This document shows positions 1 to 8,962 of a DNA stretch of 64,000 nt, piece by piece. The stretch spans positions 62,001-126,000 of the forward strand of contig NZ_BSNY01000047.1 in NCBI RefSeq assembly GCF_030160235.1, in the 5' to 3' direction. A program made the position numbers and the translations under genes. Position 1 is the first letter of the stretch; each line of letters begins with the position of its first letter. The notes beneath the pieces were generated by a model. It worked only from the letters and a program-made list of their open reading frames with translations. It made no database searches and had not been told where the DNA came from. The DNA comes from Mesorhizobium huakuii (lineage in GTDB: Bacteria; Pseudomonadota; Alphaproteobacteria; Rhizobiales; Rhizobiaceae).

Positions 1-675
1 CACGGTCCAGTTGCAGAAGTCGAGCGAAGGTTTCAGCCAGGGACCGGCGCAGGCCGGGTGAACGCCGTTCGGGATCGGAAAATCGTAGCAATGCCCGAAG
101 ATCGGCACGCCTGGCGCGACCCGGTCGCGCAAGGCGAACAGGTCGAGATAACAGGCCTCGATCATGCCAAGCGCCCTGGTGAAGCGGTCCTTGTTCAGGC
201 CGGTGGCGTGGCCGTCATTGAAGTCGAGGAAGATGCAGAACTGATCGCCGGCAATGTCGTTGCCGCCGGCCGAGACCAGGATGGCGTCGGGTTTGCCGTC
301 CAGCCAGTTGGCTTGGTTGCGCAGCGCTGCAATCATCCTTTCCTGCTTGGGAAGCGACATCTCGTCCGTCGCCGCGTCGCCGTGATGCGCCAGGTTGAGG
401 ATCGTCGGCGGGGCGCTGCCGATCCGGCGCAGTTGCGCGATCACATCGGTGTCGGAGAGCGGCAATCCGTTACCGGTCAGCGGATAGTCGAACCATGAAT
501 CGCCCTGTGCCAGCATCACCAGCGGGCGGTTGCTGACCGCCGCCTCCAGCGTGTGTGCGCTGTCGCGCGCGGCGGCAAGGCGCTGGATGTTGGCCTGGTG
601 GATGCGCACACGGTTGGCGATGTCCTCAGCGATCCGACGCTGCGCGGCCTGCTGCACGAATTCCGGCTGATCCAT
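1..675 (-). CDS. SGNH/GDSL-type hydrolase, C-terminus outside window
   Basis: The minus-strand frame is open from an ATG at 675 to the window edge, giving 225 residues with no stop. It carries a GDSW motif near residue 57, matching SGNH block I with the nucleophilic Ser, and a GGND motif near residue 137, matching block III. The C-terminal block V (DxxH) would lie beyond the window. SGNH enzymes are esterases or lipases acting on ester or acetyl groups; the substrate here is unknown. No signal peptide is visible, so it is probably cytoplasmic. It is divergent from the binding-protein gene at 946. The family call is fairly firm and the function is open. Confidence 0.75.
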   Translation of the reverse strand, partial: MDQPEFVQQAAQRRIAEDIANRVRIHQANIQRLAAARDSAHTLEAAVSNRPLVMLAQGDSWFDYPLTGNGLPLSDTDVIAQLRRIGSAPPTILNLAHHGDAATDEMSLPKQERMIAALRNQANWLDGKPDAILVSAGGNDIAGDQFCIFLDFNDGHATGLNKDRFTRALGMIEACYLDLFALRDRVAPGVPIFGHCYDFPIPNGVHPACAGPWLKPSLDFCNWTV

Positions 676-779
676 TGTCGTCCTCCCGAGCATTGTCCTT
701 CGGGCAATGCAAATCCCTCGACGAAATCATCGTATTTCAAATCAAGAATTACGGATACTTTGGAGATGGAAATGTATAC

Positions 780-795
780 CACAAGTTTCCTTGTG
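780..795. promoter_or_regulatory. Small inverted repeat in divergent promoter region
   Basis: CACAAG-TTTC-CTTGTG is a perfect 6-bp inverted repeat. It lies in the 270-bp gap (676-945) between the divergent SGNH hydrolase and the binding-protein gene, with a GTATAC palindrome just upstream. It could be a repressor site. I see no convincing -35/-10 pair. Confidence 0.3.
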
Positions 796-945
796 CGGGG
801 AAGATGTACCGCGAAATAAAGGCGCAGCCCTGTTGTCGACGTTTCGTATCCGCACCGCGCCGTGATCGCCGCAGCGCATGTCGCTTCCGTCTCCGCCGGA
901 AGCACCGGAGCCGGTAGACTTCGCCGGTCAACGGAGATCTGGAAC

Positions 946-1719
946 ATGCGTCTTTTCGGTCGTTTCGTGCTTGCCGCTTCCGTCGCCCTTACCCTTGCCG
1001 CCGGTGCCGCCAGCGCCCAGGACAAGCTCAGGATCGGCACCGAAGGCGCCTATCCGCCCTTCAACTACGCCAATGCCGACGGCACGCTGGGCGGCTTCGA
1101 CATCGACCTCGGCAAGGCGCTGTGCGCGCAGATGAAGGCCGAGTGCGAATTCACCGTCCAGGATTTCGACGGCTCTATTCCCGCGCTGCAAGCCGGCAAG
1201 TTCGATGCCATCATCAACATCACCATCACGCCCGAACGGGCCGAGAAGGTGGAGTTCACCCACAAATATTATCAGACGCCGCCGGCCATCGCCGTGCCGA
1301 AGGATTCCACCATCGCGGGCACCTCGCCGGACGATTTGAAAGGCAAGGCGCTCGGCGTGCAGACCGCCACCATCCATCAGAAATTCGCCGAGCAGAGATA
1401 TGCGGGCTCGACCGTCAAGGCCTACCCCACCGGCGACGATGCCCGCACCGACATGGCCAATGGCCGCCTCGACGCGATGATGGACGGCTCGATCATCCTG
1501 ACCGAATGGCTGAAGAAGCCCGACGGCGCCTGCTGCAAGCTGCTTGGCACGCTGACGGCCGATCCGGCCATCCATGGCCCCGGCGTCGGCATCGCCCTGC
1601 AGAAGGGCAACAAGGAACTCGCCGGCAAGTTCAATGCGGCGATCGACGCCTTGCGCGCCAACGGCAAATACAAGGAAATCAACGACAAGTATTTTGCCTT
1701 CGACGTCTACGGCAACTGA
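946..1719 (+). CDS. Periplasmic amino-acid ABC transporter substrate-binding protein
   Basis: This 257-residue protein starts with a typical Sec signal peptide (MRLFGRF, hydrophobic core, cleavage after ASA-Q around residue 24). It continues as a type 2 periplasmic binding protein with the polar amino-acid family pattern EGAYPPFNY, GFDIDLGKAL and ITPERAEKVEFT. The ATG at 946 was chosen because GGAG at 933-936 precedes it and the signal peptide begins there; the frame is open further upstream without a signal. Cys-Cys in DGACCK resembles lysine/arginine/ornithine binders. No permease or ATPase is adjacent, so it either borrows a transporter or is an orphan. A strong terminator follows directly, so it is transcribed alone. 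Confidence 0.85.
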   Translation: MRLFGRFVLAASVALTLAAGAASAQDKLRIGTEGAYPPFNYANADGTLGGFDIDLGKALCAQMKAECEFTVQDFDGSIPALQAGKFDAIINITITPERAEKVEFTHKYYQTPPAIAVPKDSTIAGTSPDDLKGKALGVQTATIHQKFAEQRYAGSTVKAYPTGDDARTDMANGRLDAMMDGSIILTEWLKKPDGACCKLLGTLTADPAIHGPGVGIALQKGNKELAGKFNAAIDALRANGKYKEINDKYFAFDVYGN

Positions 1720-1740
1720 GGCCGGCAACTAACGCCTTCC

Positions 1741-1768
1741 GGCAGCGCAGCTTGGCGCTGCCGTTTTT
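1741..1768 (+). terminator. Intrinsic terminator after the binding-protein gene
   Basis: A perfect 8-bp stem, GGCAGCGC at 1741-1748 and GCGCTGCC at 1755-1762, closes a 6-nt loop. It is followed by G and five T residues. It ends only 5 nt before the first possible ATG of the next gene. Confidence 0.9.
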
Positions 1769-1773
1769 CATGA

Positions 1774-2904
1774 ATGATGGAGACCTTCTTGGCTGAGCGG
1801 CGTTCCCCTTTCTACAGCAGCATCGTCGGGCTCGGCGCGACCATGGGTCGGGTCGGCGGCGATTTCATCTCGGCCAAATACTATTCCGGCATCGCCGACG
1901 AGCACCTGAACACGCGGGCAAATGTCGGCGTGCAGGATCTGAGCACCATGGGCAAGATGGACATCAAGGGGCCGGAGGCCGAAGCGCTGGTCAACCATGT
2001 CATCGTCAACGACGCCGCGGCGATGAAACCAGGCCAGGTGCGCTACTCCACGGTCTGCCGCGAGGATGGCGGCATCATGGACGACCTCACCGTGTTCCGG
2101 CTGGGACAGGAGCATTTCATGCTGGTCACCGGTTCGGTCAACCGCCTGAAGATGCTACCCTGGCTGCAGCACCATGCTGAGAGCCGCAAGGCCTACGTCA
2201 CCGACATCACCGCGGCGATAGCCTTCCCGACCATCCAGGGCCCGCGCTCGCGCGACCTGTTGAAGGCGTTGATCTCGGATACCGACCTCGATGATCTGAA
2301 GCGATGGGCATTCACATCAGGCCATGTCAACGGCACGCGCGTCTTGATCTCGCGGACTGGCGTGACTGGCGAACTCGGCTTCGAACTGTTCGTGCCCGCC
2401 GACGAGGCCGCCTCGGTCTGGGATGCGCTGATGCGGGCCGGCAAGGACTTCGGCCTGAAACCCTATGGCGTGCTGGCGATGTTCACGCTCGGCCTGGAAA
2501 AGGCCTATCCGGCGCATGGCATCGACATGGATGAGACCCGCACGCCGTTCCATGTCGGCCTAGACCGCTGGATCAAATTCGACAAGGGCGATTTCATCGG
2601 CCGCGAAGCGCTGCTCAAAATCCGCGACGAGGGCCTCGACGAGCGCTGGACCGGTCTGATCCTCGATGGCGACAAACCGGCGGCGACGGATGCCAGGGTG
2701 CTGGCCGATGGCGAGGATGCCGGCATCGTCACCTACAGCGACCACGGCTATTCCCTGGGCAAGGTGCTGGCGACCGCGCATCTGCGGCTGCCGTTTACGG
2801 CGATAGGCGCTGAGCTGAGCATCGACATTGACGGCGTGCCGACCCGTGCGGTGGTGGCGCCGATGCCGTTCTTCGATCCGGAAGGGGTGAGGTTGCGGGG
2901 TTAG
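1774..2904 (+). CDS. GcvT-family (aminomethyltransferase-like) folate-dependent protein
   Basis: This 376-residue protein has the GcvT fold: an early region with VGVQDLSTMGKMDIKGP, a central TGVTGELGFELF segment, and a C-terminal GcvT_C barrel. The family transfers one-carbon units to tetrahydrofolate from glycine or N-methylated amines such as dimethylglycine or sarcosine. It stands alone without gcvH or gcvP, so a stand-alone demethylase-type role is more likely than glycine cleavage. ATGs at 1774 and 1777 lack a Shine-Dalgarno and abut the upstream terminator. A TTG at 1789 has GGAG at 1779-1782 six bases before it and may be the true start, shortening the protein by 5 residues. Confidence 0.8.
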   Translation: MMETFLAERRSPFYSSIVGLGATMGRVGGDFISAKYYSGIADEHLNTRANVGVQDLSTMGKMDIKGPEAEALVNHVIVNDAAAMKPGQVRYSTVCREDGGIMDDLTVFRLGQEHFMLVTGSVNRLKMLPWLQHHAESRKAYVTDITAAIAFPTIQGPRSRDLLKALISDTDLDDLKRWAFTSGHVNGTRVLISRTGVTGELGFELFVPADEAASVWDALMRAGKDFGLKPYGVLAMFTLGLEKAYPAHGIDMDETRTPFHVGLDRWIKFDKGDFIGREALLKIRDEGLDERWTGLILDGDKPAATDARVLADGEDAGIVTYSDHGYSLGKVLATAHLRLPFTAIGAELSIDIDGVPTRAVVAPMPFFDPEGVRLRG

Positions 2905-2920
2905 CTTGGTGCGCGTCGAC

Positions 2921-3021
2921 GGGTCGTTGCCTCGGCGATTTGCCGAAACGACCCATTACTTCGTCATCCTCGGGTCTCCGCGACGCGGCTTCGCGGCTGC
3001 TTCGCCCGTGGATGACGAAGT
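2921..3021. repeat. Complex palindromic intergenic element
   Basis: Two nested inverted repeats fill the gap between convergent genes. GGGTCGTT (2921-2928) pairs with AACGACCC (2947-2954), with an inner TCGGC/GCCGA stem. ACTTCGTCATCC (2958-2969) pairs exactly with GGATGACGAAGT (3010-3021), and the pairing extends through CGGG/CCCG. There is no T tract. It resembles dispersed REP-like palindromes of rhizobia and may also act as a bidirectional transcription block. Confidence 0.7.
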
Positions 3022-3052
3022 TAGGGAAGCTCCGCCCAAGTGTTCAGCCGGC

Positions 3053-3715
3053 TCACCCCCGCCGATCCAGCCGCGCCACCAATCGATCCCCCGCCCACTG
3101 GATTCCACACACCAGGATGATCAGTACGATGACCACCGCGACCATCACCGACGTCTCGAACCGCTGATAACCGTAGCGGATGGCGAGGTCGCCGAGGCCG
3201 CCGGCGCCGATGGCGCCGGCCATGGCCGAGGCACCGATCAGCGTCACCAAGGTCACCGTGAAGCCGGCGACGATGCCGGGGAGCGCCTCCGGCACCAGCA
3301 CCTCGCGGATGATCGTCCAGCGGTTGCCGCCCATGGCGCGCGCCGCCTCGATCAGGCCATGGTCGACCTCGCGCAGCGACACTTCGGCGATGCGCGCGTA
3401 ATAGGGCGTGGCGGCGATCGAGAGCGGCACGATGGCCGCCCAGGTGCCGATCGAAGTGCCGACGATCAGCCGCGTCAGCGGGATCAGCGCCACCAGAAGG
3501 ATGATGAACGGCACCGAGCGGAAGCCGTTGATGACGGCACCCAGCACGCGGTTGACCCACAGGCTTTCGGCGATGCCGCCGCGTTCGGTAGCGATCAACG
3601 CGAGACCAAGCGGCAGGCCGAAGACCAGCGAGATCAGGCCGGAGGCGGCCGTCATCAGCACCGTTTCCCAGATCGACCGCAGCAGAAGCTCAAACAGGAT
3701 TGGCGACATGGCCAA
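3053..3715 (-). CDS. metI: D-methionine ABC transporter permease MetI
   Basis: This 220-residue inner-membrane permease has about five transmembrane segments. The binding-protein-dependent transport signature EAARAMGGNRWTIIREVLVPEA lies in the cytoplasmic loop (about residues 123-144), and the family-typical IGAGGLGDLAIRYGYQRF follows (about 170-187). It forms the channel of the MetNIQ importer. Its start at 3715 lies 26 nt inside the end of metN, so the two are translationally coupled. Length matches the family (about 217 residues). It is the last gene of the leftward metQ-metN-metI set. Confidence 0.95.
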   Translation of the reverse strand: MAMSPILFELLLRSIWETVLMTAASGLISLVFGLPLGLALIATERGGIAESLWVNRVLGAVINGFRSVPFIILLVALIPLTRLIVGTSIGTWAAIVPLSIAATPYYARIAEVSLREVDHGLIEAARAMGGNRWTIIREVLVPEALPGIVAGFTVTLVTLIGASAMAGAIGAGGLGDLAIRYGYQRFETSVMVAVVIVLIILVCGIQWAGDRLVARLDRRG

Positions 3716-4772
3716 GCACCTCCACCCGCGCCTGGCGGGCCTTCAGGAATGTGATGATTTCGGCGAGATGGCTCGCATCGCTGCCGGGAACGGAGAGGAA
3801 CAGCGTGCCGACGGGCTGCTGCTGGATGTGGTCGATGCCGCCATGAACGAGGCGGAAGGCGCCCGGAACAGAGGTGGCAAGGTCGGACAGCAGCGGGCCG
3901 CTTGCGGCGTCGCCGGCCACGTCCACGCGCAGGATCGTCTCCGCGCCGGAAGCCGGCAGCAGCCGCGCCGCCAGTTCGGCTGGCAGTTGTGGCCGGATGG
4001 CGCCGAGCAGGCTTTTGGTGATGTCCGATTGCGGGTCGGCAAACACCGACCAGACCGGCCCTTGCTCGACGATGCGCCCGGCATCGATCACCGCCACGCG
4101 GTCGGCGATCGAGCGGATCACCTCCATCTCATGGGTGATCAAAAGGATGGTCAGGCCAAGCTGCCGGTTGATGTCTTTCAGCAGCGCCAGGATCGAGCGT
4201 GTCGTCTCCGGGTCGAGCGCCGAGGTCGCTTCATCAGACAACAGCAACGCCGGCCGCGCGGCCAGCGCCCGAGCGATGCCGACCCGCTGTTTCTGGCCAC
4301 CGGATAGTGATGACGGATAGGCTTTTGCCTTCTCGGACAGGCCGACGAGGTCGAGCAGCTCCGCCGCCCGTGCCAGCCCCTCGGCCTTCGGCCGGCCCTC
4401 GATCTTCAAAGGCAGCGCCACATTGTCCTCGACCGTCTTGGCCGACAGCAGGTTGAAGTGCTGGAAGATCATGCCGATGCGCCGCCGCAGCGGCTGCAGC
4501 TCGCGCTCGCCGAGCTGGCTGATCTCGCGGCCCTCGATGAAGACCTCGCCGGAATCCGGCCGCTCCAGCCCGTTCAGGCAGCGGATCAGCGTCGACTTGC
4601 CGGCGCCGCTGCGGCCGATAATGCCGAGGATCTCGCCCTTGCGCACCGTCAGCGAGATACCGTCGATCGCCGGCGTGGCACCAAAGCGGCGCTTCAAATC
4701 GACAAGGCGCACCACGTCTTGCGATCCGGCCTTGTCGGCGGGCTCGGCGGTTGCGGTGAAATGCTGGTTCAT
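3690..4772 (-). CDS. metN: Methionine import ATP-binding protein MetN
   Basis: This 360-residue ABC ATPase has Walker A GRSGAGKST (residues 53-61), the LSGGQ signature (156-160) and Walker B LLLSDE (176-181), followed by the H-loop ITHEM. Residues from about 280 form an extra C-terminal domain of NIL type, which binds methionine and inhibits transport in known MetN proteins. The ATPase sits on the cytoplasmic face and drives MetI. It lies 86 nt after metQ and overlaps metI, consistent with one operon. Confidence 0.95.
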   Translation of the reverse strand: MNQHFTATAEPADKAGSQDVVRLVDLKRRFGATPAIDGISLTVRKGEILGIIGRSGAGKSTLIRCLNGLERPDSGEVFIEGREISQLGERELQPLRRRIGMIFQHFNLLSAKTVEDNVALPLKIEGRPKAEGLARAAELLDLVGLSEKAKAYPSSLSGGQKQRVGIARALAARPALLLSDEATSALDPETTRSILALLKDINRQLGLTILLITHEMEVIRSIADRVAVIDAGRIVEQGPVWSVFADPQSDITKSLLGAIRPQLPAELAARLLPASGAETILRVDVAGDAASGPLLSDLATSVPGAFRLVHGGIDHIQQQPVGTLFLSVPGSDASHLAEIITFLKARQARVEVLGHVANPV

Positions 4773-4858
4773 ACGCGGATCCCGAAATGCGATTGCGGCC
4801 CGCGCATCGCGCGGACCGCCTTCCCGATCAAAGCAGGCATATCAATGCCCTGATGGTC

Positions 4859-5713
4859 TCAATAGGCGCTGAGGCCGGTGCCCTTGTAGACCTTGTCGAA
4901 TTCGGCCTTGACCGCGTCGTTCTGGTAGGAGGCGACCAGCGTCTTCACCCAGGCTTCGTTTTCATTGCCGACCTTGACCGCGATGAAGTTGCGGTACGGA
5001 TTGTCGGCAATAGGTTCCTGCGCGATGCGGTTTTCCGGCGTCAGGCCGCTTTTCAGCGCCCAGTCGGTGTTGACCACGGCGGCGTCGAGATCCTCGACCG
5101 AGCGGCCGACGATGCCGGCGTCGAGTTCCTTGATCTCGACCTTCTTGGGGTTCTCCGCGATGTCGGCGGTGGTGGCAAGAATGCCGGTGCCATCCCTGAG
5201 CTTGATCACGCCCTCGTTCTGCAGCACACGCAGCGCCCGGCCTTCATTGGAAGGGTCGTTGGGCACGCCGATGACAGCGCCTTCCGGCAGGTCGGCGACC
5301 GCTTTGTACTTCTTGGAGTAGAGGCCGATCGGCCAGACGCCGGTATAGCCGACGCGCACGATGTGATAGCCCTGTGTCTTGATCTGGTTGTCGAGATAAG
5401 GCTGGTGCTGGAAGGCGTTGGCGTCGATCTCGCCGCGCTCCAGCGCCTCGTTGGGCTGGGTGTAGTCGTTGAACACCACGGTCTCGATCGTCAGGCCCTT
5501 TTCGGCGGCCTGGGCGACCACGACGCGCCAGACGTCCTCGTCCTCGCCGCTGATGATGCCGACCTTGATCGCCTTCTTGTCCTCGGCGAAGGACGCATGC
5601 GGCGCCATCAGACTGCCGACCGCGACGGCCGATGCGAACAGCAGAGCAAGGCCGCCGCGGCGGTTGATGGTTGACCAAAGGGAAGATGGCGAAGTGTTTT
5701 TGGCGTCGGACAT
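4859..5713 (-). CDS. metQ: Methionine-binding periplasmic protein MetQ (NlpA family)
   Basis: This roughly 284-residue binding protein has the NlpA/MetQ pattern: KVGIISGEDEDVW, NDYTQPNEALERGEIDANAFQH, GVPNDPSNEGRALRVLQ and a terminal YKGTGLSAY. The signal region ends in ASFAEDKK with no lipobox cysteine, so it seems to be soluble periplasmic rather than lipid-anchored. The start is uncertain. ATG 5740 has no ribosome site, while ATG 5713 (MSDAKNTS) has an AGAGA about seven bases upstream and is preferred. It is the first gene of metQNI. The 240-bp upstream gap shows no SAM riboswitch that I can recognise and no clear promoter. Confidence 0.92.
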   Translation of the reverse strand: MSDAKNTSPSSLWSTINRRGGLALLFASAVAVGSLMAPHASFAEDKKAIKVGIISGEDEDVWRVVVAQAAEKGLTIETVVFNDYTQPNEALERGEIDANAFQHQPYLDNQIKTQGYHIVRVGYTGVWPIGLYSKKYKAVADLPEGAVIGVPNDPSNEGRALRVLQNEGVIKLRDGTGILATTADIAENPKKVEIKELDAGIVGRSVEDLDAAVVNTDWALKSGLTPENRIAQEPIADNPYRNFIAVKVGNENEAWVKTLVASYQNDAVKAEFDKVYKGTGLSAY

Positions 5714-5954
5714 GATTGATCTCTGCGGTTGTGAAGTCATGGCAGCAAGGCGGATTGCCCAGGCTTGGTCACATCGTCAGAAATTCTATCGATTTCATCA
5801 AAGAACATGTTTCGCCATTCTCGGCGAAGCCGGGAATATTCTCTCAAAAATTTGAAGGGCGGGAGCACAAGACGCCACGGGATCGACCGCGGCGGTGTCG
5901 CACTGCGATCCCAGGGCATCGGGAGTGGTCAGATTCTCAGAGGCCAGCGGGTCC

Positions 5955-7442
5955 TCAAAGCGCGATCCAGGCGGTCTTCAGCTCCAGATACTTTTCCAGC
6001 GCGTGCAGCGACTTGTCGCGGCCGAAACCGGACTGCTTGACGCCGCCGAGCGGCACGGTGATGTCGGCGCCGCCATAGGTGTTGACGTGGACGACGCCGG
6101 CATGGATGGCACGCACCATGCGGTGCGCGGTGGACAGGTTTGATGTCCACACCGCCGAGGCCAGCCCGTAGACCGTCGAGTTGGCGAGGCGTACCGCTTC
6201 CTCCTCGGTATCGAAGCGCATGACGCCGAGCACCGGCCCGAACACCTCCTCGCGGGCCAGCTGCATGTCCTGCGTGACATTCTCGAAGATCGTCGGCGCC
6301 ATGTAGCTGCCGCCGGTCTCGGTCAGGATCCGCTCGCCGCCAGTGACCAGCCTTGCGCCTTCTTGCCCAGCCTTGGCGACGAAGCCGAGATTCTTGTCCA
6401 GCTGTTCCGCGCTCGACACCGCGCCGATGTCGCTGGTGAGGTCGAGCGGGTCGCCGACCTTCAGCCGCGTGGTTGCCTGGAGAAGTTCGTCCATGAAACG
6501 GTCATAGACGGACGACTGCACGAGCAGGCGCGAGCCGGCGACGCAGACCTGGCCGGAATTGCGGAAGATGCCGTTGGCCGAGACGACCGCCGCCTGCTTC
6601 AGGTCTGGCGCATCGGCAAAGACGATGTTGGGCGACTTGCCGCCGAGTTCGAGGAAGACGCGCTTCAGGTTGGAGCGGGCGGAATAGTCGAGCAGCCGCC
6701 GGCCGACCGGCCCCGACCCGGTGAAGGCGATGGTGTCGACATCCATATGCAGGCCGAGCGCCTCGCCGGTGACGGCGCCGCGGCCGGTAACGACATTGAG
6801 CACGCCGGCGGGCAGGCCGGCCTCGGCCGCCAGTTCCGCCAGCCGCAGCAGCGTCAGCGAGGCGATCTCCGGCGGCTTGACCACCACGCAATTGCCGGCG
6901 GCCAGTGCGGGCGCGATCTTCCAGGCGCCGATCATCAGCGGGAAGTTCCACGGCACGATGACGCCGACGACGCCGAGCGGTTCCTTGTGGATCAGCCCCA
7001 GCACGTTCTCCGCCGTCGGCGCGATCTCGCCATAGACCTTGTCGATCGCCTCGGCGTAGTAGCGGATGGTGCCGGCGGCCGAAAGCGGCTCCGCCTTGTA
7101 GGCCATGCCGATCTCGGTGCCGTTGTCGCGCACGCCGAGCACCGCCAGTTCGTCGACATGTTTCTCGATCAGTTCGGCGAGCCTGGTCAGCACCTTCTTG
7201 CGGAAGGCAGGGGCGGCGCGCGACCACGAACCCTTGTCGAACGCCTTGCGCGCCGATGTCACCGCGCGGTCGACATCGGCGGCATTCCCGTCGGCGATAC
7301 TGGCGAAGGCGCGACCGTCGATCGGCGAAATGACAGGCAGCGTCGCGCCGGTTGTTCCCGGCGACTGTGCGCCATCGATGAACAGGCCGCGCGCGCCGAT
7401 CTCGGTGTTGCGCAGCGTGTCGATGGCATTTTGACTGATCAT
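5955..7442 (-). CDS. NAD(P)-dependent aldehyde dehydrogenase (PuuC-like)
   Basis: This 495-residue aldehyde dehydrogenase has the PWNFPLMIGAWKIAPAL cofactor segment, catalytic Glu in LELGGKSP and catalytic Cys in SGQVCVAGSR. Length and pattern are closest to gamma-glutamyl-aminobutyraldehyde, betaine-aldehyde or general amino-aldehyde dehydrogenases. It lies 55 bp downstream of the APC permease on the same strand, so the two form a small operon facing away from the IclR regulator. In context it would oxidise the aldehyde made by the phospho-lyase or transaminase encoded divergently. The exact substrate is inference. Confidence 0.85.
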   Translation of the reverse strand: MISQNAIDTLRNTEIGARGLFIDGAQSPGTTGATLPVISPIDGRAFASIADGNAADVDRAVTSARKAFDKGSWSRAAPAFRKKVLTRLAELIEKHVDELAVLGVRDNGTEIGMAYKAEPLSAAGTIRYYAEAIDKVYGEIAPTAENVLGLIHKEPLGVVGVIVPWNFPLMIGAWKIAPALAAGNCVVVKPPEIASLTLLRLAELAAEAGLPAGVLNVVTGRGAVTGEALGLHMDVDTIAFTGSGPVGRRLLDYSARSNLKRVFLELGGKSPNIVFADAPDLKQAAVVSANGIFRNSGQVCVAGSRLLVQSSVYDRFMDELLQATTRLKVGDPLDLTSDIGAVSSAEQLDKNLGFVAKAGQEGARLVTGGERILTETGGSYMAPTIFENVTQDMQLAREEVFGPVLGVMRFDTEEEAVRLANSTVYGLASAVWTSNLSTAHRMVRAIHAGVVHVNTYGGADITVPLGGVKQSGFGRDKSLHALEKYLELKTAWIAL

Positions 7443-7497
7443 GATCTTCCCGTTTCAGGTGGGCTGGGCGGCTTGGTAGGCCGCCCAGATATTTCGC

Positions 7498-8949
7498 TCA
7501 ATCCTTCAGCGGCAGGCCGAGGCTCTCGAAGGCGACCGGGTCGCGGCCCCGCAAGGCGCCGGCCAACAGCAGGCCGACCACCGCGGCGATCAGCACCAGC
7601 CCCGGCAGGAACACGCCGAGGAAGCCGCCGGCTCCCGACAGGCTGCCGAAATTGATGACGATCAGATAGATGATGACGACGAAGGCGATGAAGGTCAGCC
7701 CGGGCAGGATGGTGGTCTTCACCGCGTTCTCCTGCGCCGACGGATTGGCGCGGAAGTACATCACCACGGCAAGCGAGGCGACAGCCATCATGACGATGAC
7801 GCCGAGCGTCGCGACATTGGTCAGCCAGGAAAACAGCGCCAGCACCGGATCGAGGCCGAGCACGGCGAACAGACCGACGACGACAGCCGCCAGCACGCTC
7901 TGGATCACCGAGGCGAGATGCGGGCTCTGATGCGCTGAATGCGTCACGCCGATCGACTGCGGCAACAGCTTCTCGCGGCCCGAGACGTAGATGTAGCGGG
8001 CAACCGCATTGTGGAACGCCAGCACGCCGGCAAACAGGCTCGACACGAACAGGATGCTCATCGCATGCGTCAGCAGCGTTCCGGCGTAGCGATCGGAGAG
8101 GCCGAACAGGAAGGTCGTCGGATCCTGCAGGCCCTGCAGCGCCGGCAGCAATTTGTCGACACCGGCGCCGACCGCCATCAGCCAGGCGGTGACCATGTAG
8201 AAGACGCCGATCAAAAGCACGGAGAAATAGGTGGCGCGCGGAATGGTGACCTTGGGGTCGCGGGCTTCCTCGGCATAGATCGTCGTCGCCTCGAAGCCGA
8301 TGAAGGCGGCGAAGCAGAACAGGATGGCGATGGCCGGCGCGCCTGACGTGATCTGGCTCCAGCTGAACGGTGCGGCCGACAGGCCGCTGTCACCGCCGGT
8401 CTTGAGGATCGTCAGATCGAGGATCAGCACCACGGCGTATTCGCACAGAACCAGCACCGTCAGGATCTTGGCCGACAGGTCGACCTGGCGGTAACCGAGC
8501 ACGGCGACGATGGCGATGGCGATGAAGCTCCACACCCACCAGGGCAGGTTGATGCCCCAGCCGGCAAACAGACCCGATGTGGCAGCGCCGAGCAGGCCCA
8601 TGACGCCGATCTGCATGGCATTGTAGGACAGGATGGCGATCAGCGCCGTGGCACCGCCGGCGAGACCGCCGAGGCCGCGCGCGGCATAGGCGTAGAAGGC
8701 GCCGGCATTGCCGACATGCCGCGACATGGCGACATAGCCGACCGCGAACAGCAGCAGCAGCACCGTCACGATCAGGTAGGTGCCGGCAAAGCCCGCGCCA
8801 TTGCCCATCAGCATGCCGAGCGGCGTGCCGCCGGCGACAGCCGTTAGGGGTGCGGCGGCCGAGATCACCATGAAGGTGATGGCGCCGACGCCGAGGCTGT
8901 TCTTGCGCAGCCTGTTGGCGGGCGGCGCTTGTTCCGAAACTGCTGTCAT
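7498..8949 (-). CDS. APC-superfamily amino acid/amine permease
   Basis: This 483-residue membrane protein has about 12 hydrophobic segments. The APC-type first helix contains ISAAAPLTAVAGGTPLG (about residues 30-46), and the conserved FAAFIGFEATTIYAEEARDPKVTIPRA region lies mid-protein. It should import an amino acid, amine or amino alcohol by proton symport. It is divergent from the IclR gene and upstream of the aldehyde dehydrogenase, so it probably brings in the substrate of the island. Two related palindromes sit in its 5' region (8963-9073). Confidence 0.85.
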   Translation of the reverse strand: MTAVSEQAPPANRLRKNSLGVGAITFMVISAAAPLTAVAGGTPLGMLMGNGAGFAGTYLIVTVLLLLFAVGYVAMSRHVGNAGAFYAYAARGLGGLAGGATALIAILSYNAMQIGVMGLLGAATSGLFAGWGINLPWWVWSFIAIAIVAVLGYRQVDLSAKILTVLVLCEYAVVLILDLTILKTGGDSGLSAAPFSWSQITSGAPAIAILFCFAAFIGFEATTIYAEEARDPKVTIPRATYFSVLLIGVFYMVTAWLMAVGAGVDKLLPALQGLQDPTTFLFGLSDRYAGTLLTHAMSILFVSSLFAGVLAFHNAVARYIYVSGREKLLPQSIGVTHSAHQSPHLASVIQSVLAAVVVGLFAVLGLDPVLALFSWLTNVATLGVIVMMAVASLAVVMYFRANPSAQENAVKTTILPGLTFIAFVVIIYLIVINFGSLSGAGGFLGVFLPGLVLIAAVVGLLLAGALRGRDPVAFESLGLPLKD

Positions 8950-8962
8950 TGGTCCCTCCTGT

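Noticed and set aside
5741-5954. Possible SAM riboswitch upstream of metQ
   Set aside because: I looked for SAM-I, SAM-II and SAM-V like features on the minus strand and found none that I could support.
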